A stretch of DNA of 64,000 bases from positions 728,071 to 792,070 of the forward strand of contig CAJNDT010006013.1 in assembly GCA_905221615.1 (NCBI GenBank). The letters run 5' to 3'. The notes beneath the pieces are model-generated. The model ran no database searches and was not told the origin of the DNA. It was given only the letters and a program-made list of their open reading frames with translations. How positions within the stretch are numbered: position 1 is the stretch's first letter; each line of letters starts with the position of its first letter. Below, one piece after another: positions 22,960 through 32,864 of this stretch. This DNA comes from Symbiodinium sp. CCMP2592 (lineage: Eukaryota > Sar > Dinophyceae > Suessiales > Symbiodiniaceae). The position numbers and the translations under genes are program-made.

Positions 22960-23350
22960 CTAAGGGACAGTGGGCGGTCCTGGAGTTCCATCCATATCTA
23001 ACTCCAGCACCTCATCATCATCACCTTCCATTTCCGACTCTCCAGCTTCTCCTTCTCCGTCATCACTCTCATCATCTCCTGAGTCTGCAGCAGCTGAACC
23101 ACCTCGGCTCATGCATAGAACATATTTTAATGACAAACTCGATGCACATCATAGCTGGGATTTGAGCAAAGGAGCGGGAGGACGGGATGGGTATCCCCGA
23201 GCATTTAAACAGTCGCCGGACACCTTCTTGGCGTGGCTCATGCGGCCGTCTTGCCAGCTGGGAGAAACAGGTGATGAGGCGCCGTGCCATCCAGGCTTGA
23301 ACCTGGATCTCATGGCCTAGGGTGGGCAGGCAACATGCGTACTCACACAC
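22960..23350 (-). CDS. 3' exons of an acidic protein, family unknown
   Basis: The terminal exon encodes an Asp/Glu-rich tail, SAAADSGDDESDDGEGEAGE, then DDDEVLELDMDG and PGPPTVP before the stop at 22960-22962. Upstream (23350-23110) two frames are open (QVQAWMARRLITCF in one, MSHAKKVSGDCLNARGYPS in another), so the correct frame and splice site are unresolved. The upstream exons were not identified. Confidence 0.35.
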
Positions 23351-23359
23351 GTGGTTCTA

Positions 23360-24715
23360 ACTTGCGTGCGCTGCATGGTATATGTAGCATAGTTGCTGGT
23401 TGGCATACGAAGGTTCATAGAGCGAAAGCCCATGAAAAATCTTCGGAAGAATTCGGCGATGATGTTGACTGATGGCCGCAAGCCTCGATCACCCACACAC
23501 CGATCAGACAAGTTTCACAAGCAAGGCCATAACAAGCAGATGCAGGGCTAACTTGCAGTCCTGTCGGGTGTTCTCAAACTCGCACCAACAGCCCCGCATG
23601 CCAAGTACCTGCAATTGGCCAAGGATCTCCAGCGCTACATTGACTTCTACATCTACAAGCCAGCCAATGCACACACATACATGCGCACACACACCCACAG
23701 GCACAGATGTGCATGCACAAGGGGAGGGCACACTTCGACCCGTCGATGTGGCCCCCATGGGCTCATGTAAATTCGATATCGAGCCAAGGAGTGGTGTTCG
23801 GAGCTTTGGTTGTTTTGTCGGGTTAACCACAGCTCATAATGAAGCTGTGATACAGGTTTTTCTACACCCCCGAAGCCCGTCGACGATGATCAAAGCCCAC
23901 TCTTGAGGCCATTTTAGAAAAGTGTTCGGATTCCAATAAAAGCGCTCGACCCTGAAAAACCCTACGGTTTAGAGGATAACTATAACAAATCCAGGTCGAG
24001 AGGAAATCGACAAATGAGGTGCCAGGTAAGGTAAGCCCCAAACAAGCCTCACTGTCGCTCAGAGCCGGCGGCTCAGAGACTGCTGCACTGGCTGCAAAGC
24101 AGCGAGATCCGTAATCTTAAGAACCCTAAATCAAGACCCTAAATCCCTAAAACCCTAAGTCTTAATCACCACTTGCGGTGCTGGTTGTCAGCGCTCGGAG
24201 ACTCTGGTCCCGCAGACCGAAAACCTCAAGCCCCTGTCAACCCTAACTAATAATAACCTTCTACAGTCGCCATCGGTGATGGTGGTTTCCGGCCCCAAGA
24301 GCCTTTATTAGCTAGGTCTTAGGGTTTATATAGGTAGTAGGGGATTCGGGTTGAGGGCCCAAGAGAAAATGCAGGCCATCTGCATCGGACTTGTAGAGAT
24401 TCCATTGTAAGTTCAGTCTTCAGTCTTGCAGTGTCGCCATACCCTGCGCTCGACGACTCACTGCTGCGCCATACCCTGCGCTCGACGACTCACTGCTGCT
24501 TTGCCCCGGTGGCTGCAGGAGGATCGAAGGCCCGACCTCGGAGGGCTTGCGGAAGGGCTCGGAAGTTAGGTTGGGTTGTTCTGGCTCAAACATGTTATGC
24601 GACGCGGGACTGTCTCGCAAATGTCTCGCATTTCTGCTTGCGTCTAACAAACCATGGTTTGCGATACGGGTAGAATAGGTACGGGTTGCAATACGGGTAG
24701 AATAGGCAGTGTACT
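23360..24715. other. gene-free stretch with telomere-like motifs
   Basis: No supported gene. 24115-24165 has four CCCTAAA-type motifs (ACCCTAAATCCCTAAAACCC). A 24-bp direct repeat lies at 24440-24500 (CCATACCCTGCGCTCGACGA and following). Confidence 0.45.
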
Positions 24716-24717
24716 GT

Positions 24718-24768
24718 CCACTACTACTACTACTACTACTACTACTGCTGCTACTACTACTACTACTA
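24718..24768. repeat. (CTA)n microsatellite
   Basis: CTA units with two CTG interruptions. It sits immediately outside the left inverted copy of the complex repeat. Confidence 0.9.
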
Positions 24769-25226
24769 CGGCCGTAGCCCTAGGTTTGCCGGCAGGCGCA
24801 GTACTTTCGAGGGTTGGAGGGTTCTGATGGCAGGAGACGATTTCCGTGTAAAATTTAGAATTTTACGCGCAAATTGGTGTTTGCTGCGACAGCCGAAACT
24901 TCATAATACGTGGCCAGCGCAAGACTTTTGAGACTTCTCGGCAAGTAGCAGGGCTCAAGACGCGCGGCCTTTTTTTGGCTATGTTACCGCCGTAGAGCAC
25001 GACGGCAAGTGCAAAATACGTGGCAGGCGCAGTACTTTCGAGGGTTCTCAGAGTCTGATGGCAGGAGATGATTTCCGCGACAAATCACAAATTTGTCGCG
25101 CACGTTGGTCTCTGGCGCGGGGGCCGGAACCGCAAAATACGTGGCCAGCGCAGTACTTTGGAGACTTTGAGGCAGGCAGCAGTGCTTGAGCCGCAGGGCC
25201 GTTTTTTGGCTGCCTTGAAGGTGCGC
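24769..25226 (+). repeat. complex repeat R, left copy
   Basis: A roughly 450-bp repeat that is the reverse complement of 35600-36053, with clear but imperfect identity. It starts GGCCGTAGCCCTAGGTTTGC. Inside, the half-unit AATACGTGGC(C/A)GCGCAGTACTTT recurs about three times, separated by short AT-rich inverted repeats (GTAAAATT...AATTTTAC; GCGACAAAT...ATTTGTCGC). It also shares about 80 bp with the outer end of the palindrome at 33309. The minus-strand coding of the retroelement block runs into it, so R truncates that block. Confidence 0.8.
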
Positions 25227-25673
25227 TGCCCGAAGAAGCGCACATAATCGGGTGTGCGATGCCAAGTCAAACGATTGTGCAGGAAACAGGAGCAGTGTGG
25301 CTCCGACCGCTCCCGACCAGACGAGGCTATGCCAGGCAGAGTAAAGTTCATCTTCTATAGTGTTGTGCTGTGCCAAGGCCTGGTAGCAGAAACGGTCACA
25401 GCTGAAGGGGTCCTCTGCTATGCTGTGCAGCAAGAATCTGTGCTTGGAGGTCTTAGGCTCGGCATCTTCTGCTTCTGATGAGCTGGATGCGGAGCTGTGC
25501 GTGAGGCTGTCTTCTTGCATTTGTGCTGGGCTATGCGTACAAGGAGTAGCTTCGGGTTGCTGTGCTTTTGGGCAATGCTGTTCTGCCGGTGCCGCGGTTA
25601 CGTGTGCCGGTGTTGTGGTTGTGCCATGCGTGGCGGCTGAAGTCTGTGCAGCCGGGAGAGTAGGCGAGGGCAA
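25227..25673 (-). pseudogene. retroelement polyprotein fragment downstream of the gag-like ORF
   Basis: The open frame contains a Thr/Ala/Gln-rich stretch, then FLLHSIAEDPFSCDRFCYQA and WHSLVWSGAVGATLLLFP. It then passes into repeat R, where the rest of the protein is lost. In such elements the reverse transcriptase would be expected beyond this point, and no RT motif is present. It lies in a different frame from the gag-like ORF just upstream. Confidence 0.4.
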
Positions 25674-25706
25674 CTGGGCCTGCCCGGCCAGTTCCAGCTG
25701 CGGTTT

Positions 25707-26972
25707 TCAGGAGCTTGGCGGCTCCTGGGGGTTGCGGTGCTGACAGGCGGGATGACTTTTGCCGCATGGCTCACCGTTGGGCATTTTGTATGCGCATGCG
25801 TGAAGATATTTGCACTGCGCGTTCTTGCAGTGCCCTTTATTGTACCGAATACAGAAGGTCTTGTTGCCGTGCTGTTGCACGAGGTCCGCTGTTTTGACCT
25901 CCTGTGCGGTGCCCTCGCCGGGCGTGCGCCTTTTGCCTGGCTGTGTGCCTTGCTTGCCTTTGCCCCCTTTCTCCTTGCCTTTGCCTTTGCCGTTGCCTTT
26001 GTTCGGTAGGCGAGGCGGTGGCTTTTGCGGGGGGGGAGGCGGCCGAGCGCGTAGCTGGAGGAGGTTGCCAATATCCGAGCGGATGCTTGTCATTTCATGC
26101 AAGGCATCATCCAATGTCCAACCGGCGCTGTGCAAAAGCGAGATCTCGCGCCACAGTTTGCGGTCAGCCGCGACAAGCTCTTGCGTGGTGACGGTGCGGA
26201 GCGATGCGTCGCTTGGCGATTGCGTCGCCAGATCGAGAATCTTTTTGTCATATGCCTTAAGGCGCTGCAGGTGCGCTCCTTTGCACAGTGCTATGGCGTT
26301 GCGGAATACTGTTTGAACTCTGCCGAGCCATGCGGCGCTAAGCCTGAGATGATCAACCGGCATTTCCGGTGTGTCATCAAAAAGTGCGGTGCTGAGGAAG
26401 GCTGCTTCGGTGCGGATGGTGCGCGATGCTTTGCTCTCTATGAGATCTTGATATTGCTTCTCCGAAAGTCGGAGTTGCCAGGGCACCCAGCTAATGGTGT
26501 TCCCGGGGGAAAACCAACGATGGATTATGCTAAGCAAGCGCACGCTGGGCATAGCGTCGCTGTCAAGGTGTTCGCCCGGGTAGTTAGTGCGAAAGTCCTT
26601 GACGAGCTGTGCAATGCTGGATGCGTCCAGTCTGGACGGGGCGTGTTCCGCCCATACATTAAGCGACGCTTGGGCTGTGCTGGCGATGCTGTGAGATGCA
26701 GGGGTGTCTGCCACTTCCGTCATGGATTGTGCACGGCGGAGTGCTCGGCGAAGGCGCGCCATTGCTGGGCAGTGCACTGGGTCTGAGACGCCCAATTCAT
26801 CCCAGAGCTCATCGTATTTGTCAGAGCAGAACACATCAAGGTCTGCAGTGCTGTTATATGCAAATGCGAAATCTGGCACCGACTCAATGCCGGTTCTGTG
26901 CAGTGCGTTGCAGAGGGCTTCAGGCACCTGCATCTGTGAGAGGAGATCCGAAAGTGCGTCCGGGGACTCCAT
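25707..26972 (-). CDS. gag-like protein with C-terminal CCCH-type finger
   Basis: 421 codons from ATG 26972 (MESPDALSDLLSQMQVP) to the stop at 25707. Order: a helical N-terminal region, a Pro run (PPPPPQKPPP), a Gly/Lys tract (NKGNGKGKGKEKGGKGK), then CIRYNKGHCKNAQCKYLHAC and a CGKSHPACQH motif. The spacing (C-x7-C-x4-C-x3-H) is a CCCH zinc finger, followed by an extra Cys/His cluster. This is typical of RNA-binding gag-like proteins of dinoflagellate retroelements, and I infer nucleic-acid packaging. The frame is open throughout. It begins about 195 bp downstream of the recombinase ORF end, the reverse of the usual gag-first order of DIRS elements. Confidence 0.6.
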   Translation of the reverse strand: MESPDALSDLLSQMQVPEALCNALHRTGIESVPDFAFAYNSTADLDVFCSDKYDELWDELGVSDPVHCPAMARLRRALRRAQSMTEVADTPASHSIASTAQASLNVWAEHAPSRLDASSIAQLVKDFRTNYPGEHLDSDAMPSVRLLSIIHRWFSPGNTISWVPWQLRLSEKQYQDLIESKASRTIRTEAAFLSTALFDDTPEMPVDHLRLSAAWLGRVQTVFRNAIALCKGAHLQRLKAYDKKILDLATQSPSDASLRTVTTQELVAADRKLWREISLLHSAGWTLDDALHEMTSIRSDIGNLLQLRARPPPPPQKPPPRLPNKGNGKGKGKEKGGKGKQGTQPGKRRTPGEGTAQEVKTADLVQQHGNKTFCIRYNKGHCKNAQCKYLHACAYKMPNGEPCGKSHPACQHRNPQEPPSS

Positions 26973-27167
26973 TCTGCAGGCTAGTAGCGAAAAAGTAGGG
27001 TCTATAGTTCGAGCAAGAAAACGGCTGCGGATGTAAGGATGGCGGTGACGAGGCATCTGGTGCAGGGCAGATCCAGGGCGGCGCACCCGAAGAGCGACCT
27101 GAGTAGGCAAAAGCTGAAGGATATGCGGCGAGTAAAACCACAGCAAGAAAGAGGTTCCTTTTTTGCT

Positions 27168-29183
27168 TCAAGCGCCATTGCGGAGTGCGACGCAAGCCGA
27201 GCGACGGCAATGAGGCTGTGGCGGTGCGTTGGAAGTGAAGGCGGCTGTGCCTAGCTTGATCCCGCATGCTGTGCGCAGCACGCCGGATTCATCAGGGGGG
27301 CAAAGCGAGTGCCAACAGCCCCAGGGGCCTGTGCATGCAAAGAGCGGTGTTGGTCCTTCCAAGTCTATTTGCAAGGGTTCTTTGGAGGACACTGATGATG
27401 CTTCGCTGGAGGATTCGGAGCTTTGGCGTTGCAGTGCCGCGTTTTCCACCATCCAGGCTTCTTCATCTGAGAAGGGTGCGATGGGGTCTGGCGATTCTGG
27501 CGAGAATTGCTCAATGATATCTGGCGAGCTCTGCGTAGCCTGCTGCGATGCCGGGTCCAGCTGTGTAGGTGCCGGATGATGTTGCGATGCGGCGTGCATT
27601 TCTTCGTGCCTGGATGCAAAAGCTTTCCAAGGACCTGCCAGAATTTCCTGAGCTGTGATGCTTTGCAGTGGCTCCCCCGCTGGGAGGTGAAAAGGAGGCT
27701 CTGGAATGGGTGCTTGGCCTCCTCTGGCAACACTGCGGTTTGGTCGCCAGCCTGTGCTAAATGCTTGTGCGAGGCGGTGCTGGAGGTCTAGGCTGTCGAA
27801 AGTGTCATTCCGGCTGTAGAGCCTCGCGCTGTCCCTGTGGTGTCCTTGAGCCAGGCGTAGCTCTTTGTAGACGCGTAGCTGTGCGGCCGCTGCCAACAGG
27901 GTGCTTTTCATGCTGTGCAGGGTGAGTTGTCTAGCTTCGCTGGGCAAGAGACCATTGCCGCTGGCCTTCCATGGCAGGGTGGCCAGGTATCTAAGGCTGA
28001 GCAGAGCAGTGCAGTATGATGCTGGGACAAGCTCTTCGACCAAGCTTTGGTCTAGTGCCGTGCTGAACCACAGAAAATCCGGCGGATCTTCCGATGAGGA
28101 TGCCACGATGCGGTGCAATGCTGAGAGCCAGTGCAGGGTCCAGCAGGTGGCCTTGCACCGGCCAGTGATACCCGCGAGGGTAACTGCGAATGGCTGGCCT
28201 TGCGTTGTAGTTTTCGTCGCCCAGCAGGTGCCGTGCAATGCGGAAGTGGAGAGCGAGAGGCTGGAGAAGTCAATGCGTTGCAGGTCGCCAAAGCGCAGAC
28301 TGGCGTGGATGGCGAGCAGTGCAGCCCCCAGGACGACGACAGTTGTGACGGGGGCGTTTGGGTCACAGACGCGCTGCTCCCAGGCAGCGATTAGTGCCCA
28401 GGGGATGGGCAGTGCTTCGCGACGGTCTTGGGCAGTGCCTTTGAGGGAATAGGCCCGTATAATCGGGCTGTCTAATGCGTTGCTAAGGCATGACCATTGC
28501 GTTTGCCTTACGAACCAGCGAAGGGCTTTGATAGAAGATGCGGCGCTGATGCGATGGATCTCAAGGTCTTGGCTGTGCGATGCTCTGGCTAGGGCGAGGA
28601 AGTCGAGTAGGCAATGCAGGCTGACGTCGAGGAAGCTAACTGCGGAGCTGCAAAGAAAGTCCATGAATAGCGATGCAATGCGGAGATATCGCTCCAGCGT
28701 GCCTGGTGTGTTGTTGCGGATTACTGCCATAATATGGTCCGATGCTTGTTTGGCTGCTTCCACCGATTGCAAGAGATGCGAGGCTTTGCCTAGCTTGTAC
28801 ACTAGCTGCAGCCAAAGCGTACCGCATATGTTCATGCGCGATGCTAGGGAGCTGCGCATGGTTCTGAATTTGACTGTGCGCGGCCTGGGAGGCGCAAGAG
28901 GAGTCTGAGATGCCGGCGGCGGTCGTGGCGTGGCCGGAGAGCTTTGAGGAGAGCTGTGCGGGATGATTTGCGTAGCAGTAGATCCTGCAAGGCTGCGCGG
29001 CAGCGATGGAGGGGGCGGTGGCGGCAGGCCGCCAAACTGCAGTGCCGGCTCGGGCCTATATCTTTTCGGCGGCGGTGCTATGTGCAATGCTCGATCCGCC
29101 TGCGGGACCGGCGGGTAGAATGTGTTCCGCCTGGGCGTCGCCCGGGCTGTGGCAGGGCCCAGCAACTGTTGGAAGGTCGCCAT
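27168..29183 (-). CDS. tyrosine recombinase (DIRS-like retroelement)
   Basis: 671 codons, intact, from ATG 29183 (MATFQQLLGPATARATP). The N terminus is Pro-rich. The middle is an all-helical SAM-like core-binding region. The catalytic set is readable: Arg in ASLRFGDLQRID, Lys in CWATKTTTQGQPF, the H-x-x-K box in LHSMKSTLL, His in LAQGHHRDSA and the Tyr nucleophile in RLYSRNDTF, then GWRPNRSVARGG. This order and the RGG-proximal tail match dinoflagellate tyrosine-recombinase retroelements. The first Arg-box position of the H-x-x-R motif is Lys, as in many eukaryotic members. The protein would insert circular element DNA by strand exchange. The C-terminal 170 residues are Ser/Glu-rich with no domain. 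Neighbours are the small overlapping ORF 29056-29454 upstream and the gag-like ORF downstream. Confidence 0.75.
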   Translation of the reverse strand: MATFQQLLGPATARATPRRNTFYPPVPQADRALHIAPPPKRYRPEPALQFGGLPPPPPPSLPRSLAGSTATQIIPHSSPQSSPATPRPPPASQTPLAPPRPRTVKFRTMRSSLASRMNICGTLWLQLVYKLGKASHLLQSVEAAKQASDHIMAVIRNNTPGTLERYLRIASLFMDFLCSSAVSFLDVSLHCLLDFLALARASHSQDLEIHRISAASSIKALRWFVRQTQWSCLSNALDSPIIRAYSLKGTAQDRREALPIPWALIAAWEQRVCDPNAPVTTVVVLGAALLAIHASLRFGDLQRIDFSSLSLSTSALHGTCWATKTTTQGQPFAVTLAGITGRCKATCWTLHWLSALHRIVASSSEDPPDFLWFSTALDQSLVEELVPASYCTALLSLRYLATLPWKASGNGLLPSEARQLTLHSMKSTLLAAAAQLRVYKELRLAQGHHRDSARLYSRNDTFDSLDLQHRLAQAFSTGWRPNRSVARGGQAPIPEPPFHLPAGEPLQSITAQEILAGPWKAFASRHEEMHAASQHHPAPTQLDPASQQATQSSPDIIEQFSPESPDPIAPFSDEEAWMVENAALQRQSSESSSEASSVSSKEPLQIDLEGPTPLFACTGPWGCWHSLCPPDESGVLRTACGIKLGTAAFTSNAPPQPHCRRSACVALRNGA

Positions 29184-29454
29184 GGCTGTGCTTGGCGATG
29201 GGCGGATTTTTCGGGTGTGCCTGCAACAGACGCTGCCGTTGGAAGACCTGTGCAATGGAAGGCTGGATAGGTGCAGGGTCTTCTATGAAGTCTGAGCAAG
29301 GCAGTGCGGGTTCTGCAGCCAGCGCGGCCAGATGTGCCTCAAAATCTTCGGCTATGCTCCTGGGAGGCGATGCTGGTTGAGACTCCACTTCGATTGGAGT
29401 GGAAGGTGCGGTGGTAGTGCGATCTTGGCTTTGCAGGGCCCAACGACGTCTCAT
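29056..29454 (-). CDS. small ORF overlapping the recombinase start
   Basis: 132 codons from ATG 29454 (MRRRWALQSQDRTTTAP). It overlaps the first 128 bp of the recombinase ORF in another frame. It contains an acidic helix (RSIAEDFEAHLAALAAEPAL) and no known domain. It could be a separate leader ORF, or the true N terminus of the recombinase joined by a frameshift or short intron. Confidence 0.35.
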   Translation of the reverse strand: MRRRWALQSQDRTTTAPSTPIEVESQPASPPRSIAEDFEAHLAALAAEPALPCSDFIEDPAPIQPSIAQVFQRQRLLQAHPKNPPIAKHSHGDLPTVAGPCHSPGDAQAEHILPAGPAGGSSIAHSTAAEKI

Positions 29455-30005
29455 GGTTTGAACCGTTTGAGCAGAAAAAAGGCTGCGGGGGATGCTGTGC
29501 TTTGCTTGCGGGTTGTGTGTGCCAAGCAGTGCTGTGCAATGCAGAATGTCAACTGAGCTGAAACCACAGAGCTGACTGGTGCATTCAGGGCCGGGCCAAC
29601 CTGAGGGGCAAGGCATTGCCTTGCCTAGCACGACTGGATGTGCTCGTACCGGTGGTCCTGACAGGTTCGCTTGCATGGCGAGTGGCACACCGGTGAGTGC
29701 AACCGTGGGGCCTTGCCAGGCAGTGCAGGGCTTCTGTCCTGACAGAAATAAGCATAGCTGCGTAGCGACGGCTTGCTATATATGAAGTGCATTGCCGTGG
29801 CGGTGCTTATTTTGCAGGCTGCCGAGCGCGGCAGTCGGGGCAGTTCGATGCTGCCGTGCATTTCAAAAAACCACTGCAAGTGCGATGCGATGCTAGGCTA
29901 AAGCATAATGATGCTCGCTATTATGCTTAAGGCTAGGCTAGGAGGCTAGGCTAGGCTACGGTCAGATATGATGCATTACGGGGCGGTGCAGGGATGGCAG
30001 GTCGC

Positions 30006-30953
30006 TCAATCCGAGTCCTGCTCATCCCTTTCTTTGCACTTGCTGCAGCGGTGCGGTGCATGGCCATCGCTTGGGGGGGGGTACCGCAACTTTTTGTTGC
30101 AGGCCGCCCCCCCAAACTTGCAATTTGTCTCACACATTGCTGCGCAGAGCCAGTCGCCTTTGGCGCTTTTGTAGGCAGGGCGCTCATCCCCTAAGGGAGA
30201 GGTGTACCACCGCACCTCGCAGTGGATGTGCGGGGACACTGCCACGCGGCGCGAGGCCGGGCGTTGCGTTGCGTGAGGCGGTGGTGGGGGAGGGTATCCC
30301 CAGCCAGCGGGGCAGGGCTGGGCAGGGTGCCATTGCTGCGGTGCGGGTTGCTGTTGCCAGGGCGGTGGTGCTGCTGTGAGAGGGGCGTATGGCATCTGCT
30401 GTGCAAAGGGCGGTGCGTGTTGGGGGGGGCCCCATTCTTGCTTCCCCCAGCCTTTGCCAAACTCCGGGGCCCCCCCCATTTGCCCGAAGTGCGGTGACGA
30501 GGGCATTGCAGTGCTGGGAACAGAAGACCCCCAGTCGTCTTCCACATCGCTCCACCTGGGGCGAGGCGGTGTGCGGTTGCGGCGCGGCGTGTGCTCCCGC
30601 TCTCTGCGAGGCGTAGTGCGGGGCGATGCCGGCGGTGTTGGCTGAGGTGGCGGTGCGGGTTGTGCCTGCTGTGCTGGGGGGGGTGGCTGTGCTTGTTGCT
30701 TTGCTGGGGGCCCTGTCCCGGGAGGTGCCTTGGCTGGGATGGTGGCTGTGGGGGGCGGTGCGGCTGCGGCTGCTGCTGCTGCGCTTTGCGGTGCGGTGCT
30801 TTGCTCTGCTGGACCGAAAATGGTCAGGCGGGCTTCGCTGAGCTCGCTTTGCAGTGCGTCGATTCTGCTGTAGCCGAGCTGCCGAAAAGCGCCGATGCGT
30901 TGCTCGCGGGACGCCTGCAAAAGTGCTTGCAGTGCTGTGCTCGTTCCGGCCAT
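30006..30953 (-). CDS. Pro/Gln-rich protein with C-terminal Cys cluster
   Basis: 315 codons from ATG 30953 (MAGTSTALQALLQASREQ) to the stop at 30006. The order is an N-terminal helix, an Ala run, a long Pro/Gln/Ala-rich linker with an Arg-rich patch (RREREHTPRRNRTPPRPR), and a C-terminal Cys/His cluster: CAAMCETNCKFGGAACNKKL then HRCSKCKERDEQ. The Cys spacing suggests one or two zinc-binding knots. No named family. It is upstream of and co-oriented with the recombinase, so it may be a nucleic-acid-binding accessory ORF of the same element. Confidence 0.5.
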   Translation of the reverse strand: MAGTSTALQALLQASREQRIGAFRQLGYSRIDALQSELSEARLTIFGPAEQSTAPQSAAAAAAAAPPPTATIPAKAPPGTGPPAKQQAQPPPPAQQAQPAPPPQPTPPASPRTTPRREREHTPRRNRTPPRPRWSDVEDDWGSSVPSTAMPSSPHFGQMGGAPEFGKGWGKQEWGPPQHAPPFAQQMPYAPLTAAPPPWQQQPAPQQWHPAQPCPAGWGYPPPPPPHATQRPASRRVAVSPHIHCEVRWYTSPLGDERPAYKSAKGDWLCAAMCETNCKFGGAACNKKLRYPPPSDGHAPHRCSKCKERDEQDSD

Positions 30954-31033
30954 GCCTTGCGATGCGATGCGAGGCGAGGCGGGTGCGGAGGCAGTGCAGT
31001 GCAGTGCAAAAGCGAGAATGCTTGATCAGAAGG

Positions 31034-31580
31034 CTATGCAACATCATGTGTAGTTGAACAGTGCGAGGCAACACACAGGCAACGAAAGCAGTGCAACACG
31101 ATGCAGATGCAGGGCTTGAGCAGTCCTCGCAGGTCGGTGTCGTAGAAGTCCAGTACCTGGGCAGAGCGTGTTAGGGACAGGCGGGGGCTTAGGGGTTGCA
31201 AAGAAAAAAGGCTTGGCGCAAGCGACTGAGGTTTCGAGTCGATGTTGTAGTCGTGACCTTGGCGAGGCAGCGATAATTGCAAGTAGCAAGTGAGGCCTTG
31301 CTAAAGCTTTGCTGAGCTGGACACTGCGTGGCCAGGCAAAAAAGGGGCCTTCAGTGCAAGAGGCAGCGCAACGAAAACAGAGAAGAGGCTTCTCCGGGGC
31401 CCATGCTGGGCTGATGCAGTCATGTGACCTGCCAGGCGCGGCAAGTGCCGAAGAAAAGACCAGCTGGACTGGCCTGGGGGTGCAGCGCGGCTGACCTGAC
31501 AGAGCGATGCGAGGCTATGCGAGCCCAGCACGAAGCAGCAAGTTTGAGGCAAACTTGAAAAGGAAATATCAGAAAGCAAG
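31034..31580. other. no supported gene
   Basis: Two overlapping 80-90 codon frames and one Ser-rich frame are open on the minus strand, but none shows a domain. The interval still carries the GCNNTGC heptamer at high density. Confidence 0.35.
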
Positions 31581-31624
31581 GCGTTCTTTCCTATGCGTGG
31601 CTATGCAATGCGTTGCAAAAATCA

Positions 31625-32170
31625 TCAATCAATGAACTCGACTACGCAGAGCGTGCTGCGTTGCGGGTTGAAAGAAAATGGTGGCAAGATCTGTGCAAAA
31701 ACGTCGTGATCATGGTGGCGGAGCCAAACCATTGCAGTGCGTCCATCCAAATCAATGGTACCTGTGCGTTGCATAACGCTCTGTATTCTGCGGTGCAATG
31801 TCGATGCCGTTGCTCGCAATGCTCGAGTTTCTGCATATGCGAAGTGCTTGAGTAAATAAAATACAATATGGCTATCCAGCGATGTCCATGTCTTGCGCCA
31901 TGAGCTGTGCTCTGCAGTGCTAGGGCTTTGTGTAGCTGTGCCTTGCGGGGCACTGCGGTGCATAGCATCCAATGCAAAAGCGCCGAAATGCATTGCATTC
32001 CACTGCAGTGCGGTAAAGGAAAAGCGCAAGAGCCGATACCTGAAAACGTCAAAACTCCGCCGTGCACTGCGTGCGGTGCGTTGCAACCTGCGTTGCAATT
32101 GCTGGCGCCATGCGACGAAGATGGATGCAATGGTGAGCCAGGCCCAGGCTGAGCGGGGCGTCGCAAGCAT
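31625..32170 (-). CDS. small ORF, possible F-box-like helical domain
   Basis: About 180 codons of open frame. The C-terminal half (LDSHIVFYLLKHFAYAETRA, then LRATASTLHRRI) has the hydrophobic spacing of an F-box-like helical pair. It resembles in pattern, but is not clearly homologous to, the two ORFs upstream. The true start is unclear. Confidence 0.25.
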   Translation of the reverse strand: MLATPRSAWAWLTIASIFVAWRQQLQRRLQRTARSARRSFDVFRYRLLRFSFTALQWNAMHFGAFALDAMHRSAPQGTATQSPSTAEHSSWRKTWTSLDSHIVFYLLKHFAYAETRALRATASTLHRRIQSVMQRTGTIDLDGRTAMVWLRHHDHDVFAQILPPFSFNPQRSTLCVVEFID

Positions 32171-32182
32171 TGCGGTGCAAGG

Positions 32183-32467
32183 CTATGAGCTGTGTCTATG
32201 CAGAGCTGCGTTGGCAATGTGTCGATCATGATTCGATAAAAACCACAGGCTGTTGGCGGTGCAGTGCACTGCTTTGCAAAGCTGGCTTATGGTTTTGCGT
32301 TCGTGCCATGCAAGGCTGCTCAAAATAATGCATGCAGTGCGTTGGGAAAGCAGAATCTCCTTGAGCTCAGCGATAGAGAGCGTTGCAGGGTCAGATCTGC
32401 TTGGCTGTGCGATGTAGATGCTCATCAGGGCCTCCACCTGCTGGGCGTGGCTGTGAAGGCTTGGCAT
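32183..32467 (-). CDS. small ORF, F-box-like, paralogue of 32506-32799
   Basis: 94 codons from ATG 32467. VEALMSIYIAQP, SQRTACIILSSLAWHERKTI and SQLCKAV align with the next ORF upstream, giving a duplicated pair. The L-x-x-L-x-W-x-x-R-x-x-I-x-x-L-C pattern resembles an F-box core, which would be an adaptor for ubiquitin ligases. That assignment is tentative. Confidence 0.35.
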   Translation of the reverse strand: MPSLHSHAQQVEALMSIYIAQPSRSDPATLSIAELKEILLSQRTACIILSSLAWHERKTISQLCKAVHCTANSLWFLSNHDRHIANAALHRHSS

Positions 32468-32505
32468 CGATGAAGAGGCCGAAGGCTCCTCAAGGCTGAG
32501 CGATG

Positions 32506-32799
32506 TCAGTTGAGGTTCCAGAGTAGTGCAGCTCGGCGGTTTGCTGATAGATTACAAATGCTAAATGCGTTGCGATCATTCCAATCAAGGCTGCTGAAGA
32601 CAAAGCTGGCTGTGCGAGGCGATATAAATAATTCCACAAGGTTGGGGAATACAGGTGGGGTGCTAACCTCACTGGCCGGCATTGCCATGCACTCTGCGAG
32701 CCATGCTTCGACTCTTGCTCTATGGCTGTGCGAGGGCTCTGGCGATCGTTCTATCGCCTTGGCGGTGCGTTGCTTCTTGTTCCCCACACGCTGTGACAT
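32506..32799 (-). CDS. small ORF, F-box-like, paralogue of 32183-32467
   Basis: 97 codons from ATG 32799 (MSQRVGNKKQRTAKAIERSP). A basic N terminus is followed by VEAWLAECMAMP and SPRTASFVFSSLDWNDRNAF then SICNLSANRR. About half the positions of the core match the downstream ORF. Tandem duplication is inferred. Confidence 0.35.
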   Translation of the reverse strand: MSQRVGNKKQRTAKAIERSPEPSHSHRARVEAWLAECMAMPASEVSTPPVFPNLVELFISPRTASFVFSSLDWNDRNAFSICNLSANRRAALLWNLN

Positions 32800-32864
32800 G
32801 GCGGGGACAGGAAATGCAAGCGAAAAACTGTGATGCTGTAAAGGCTGCGCGTATGCAGTGCGTG

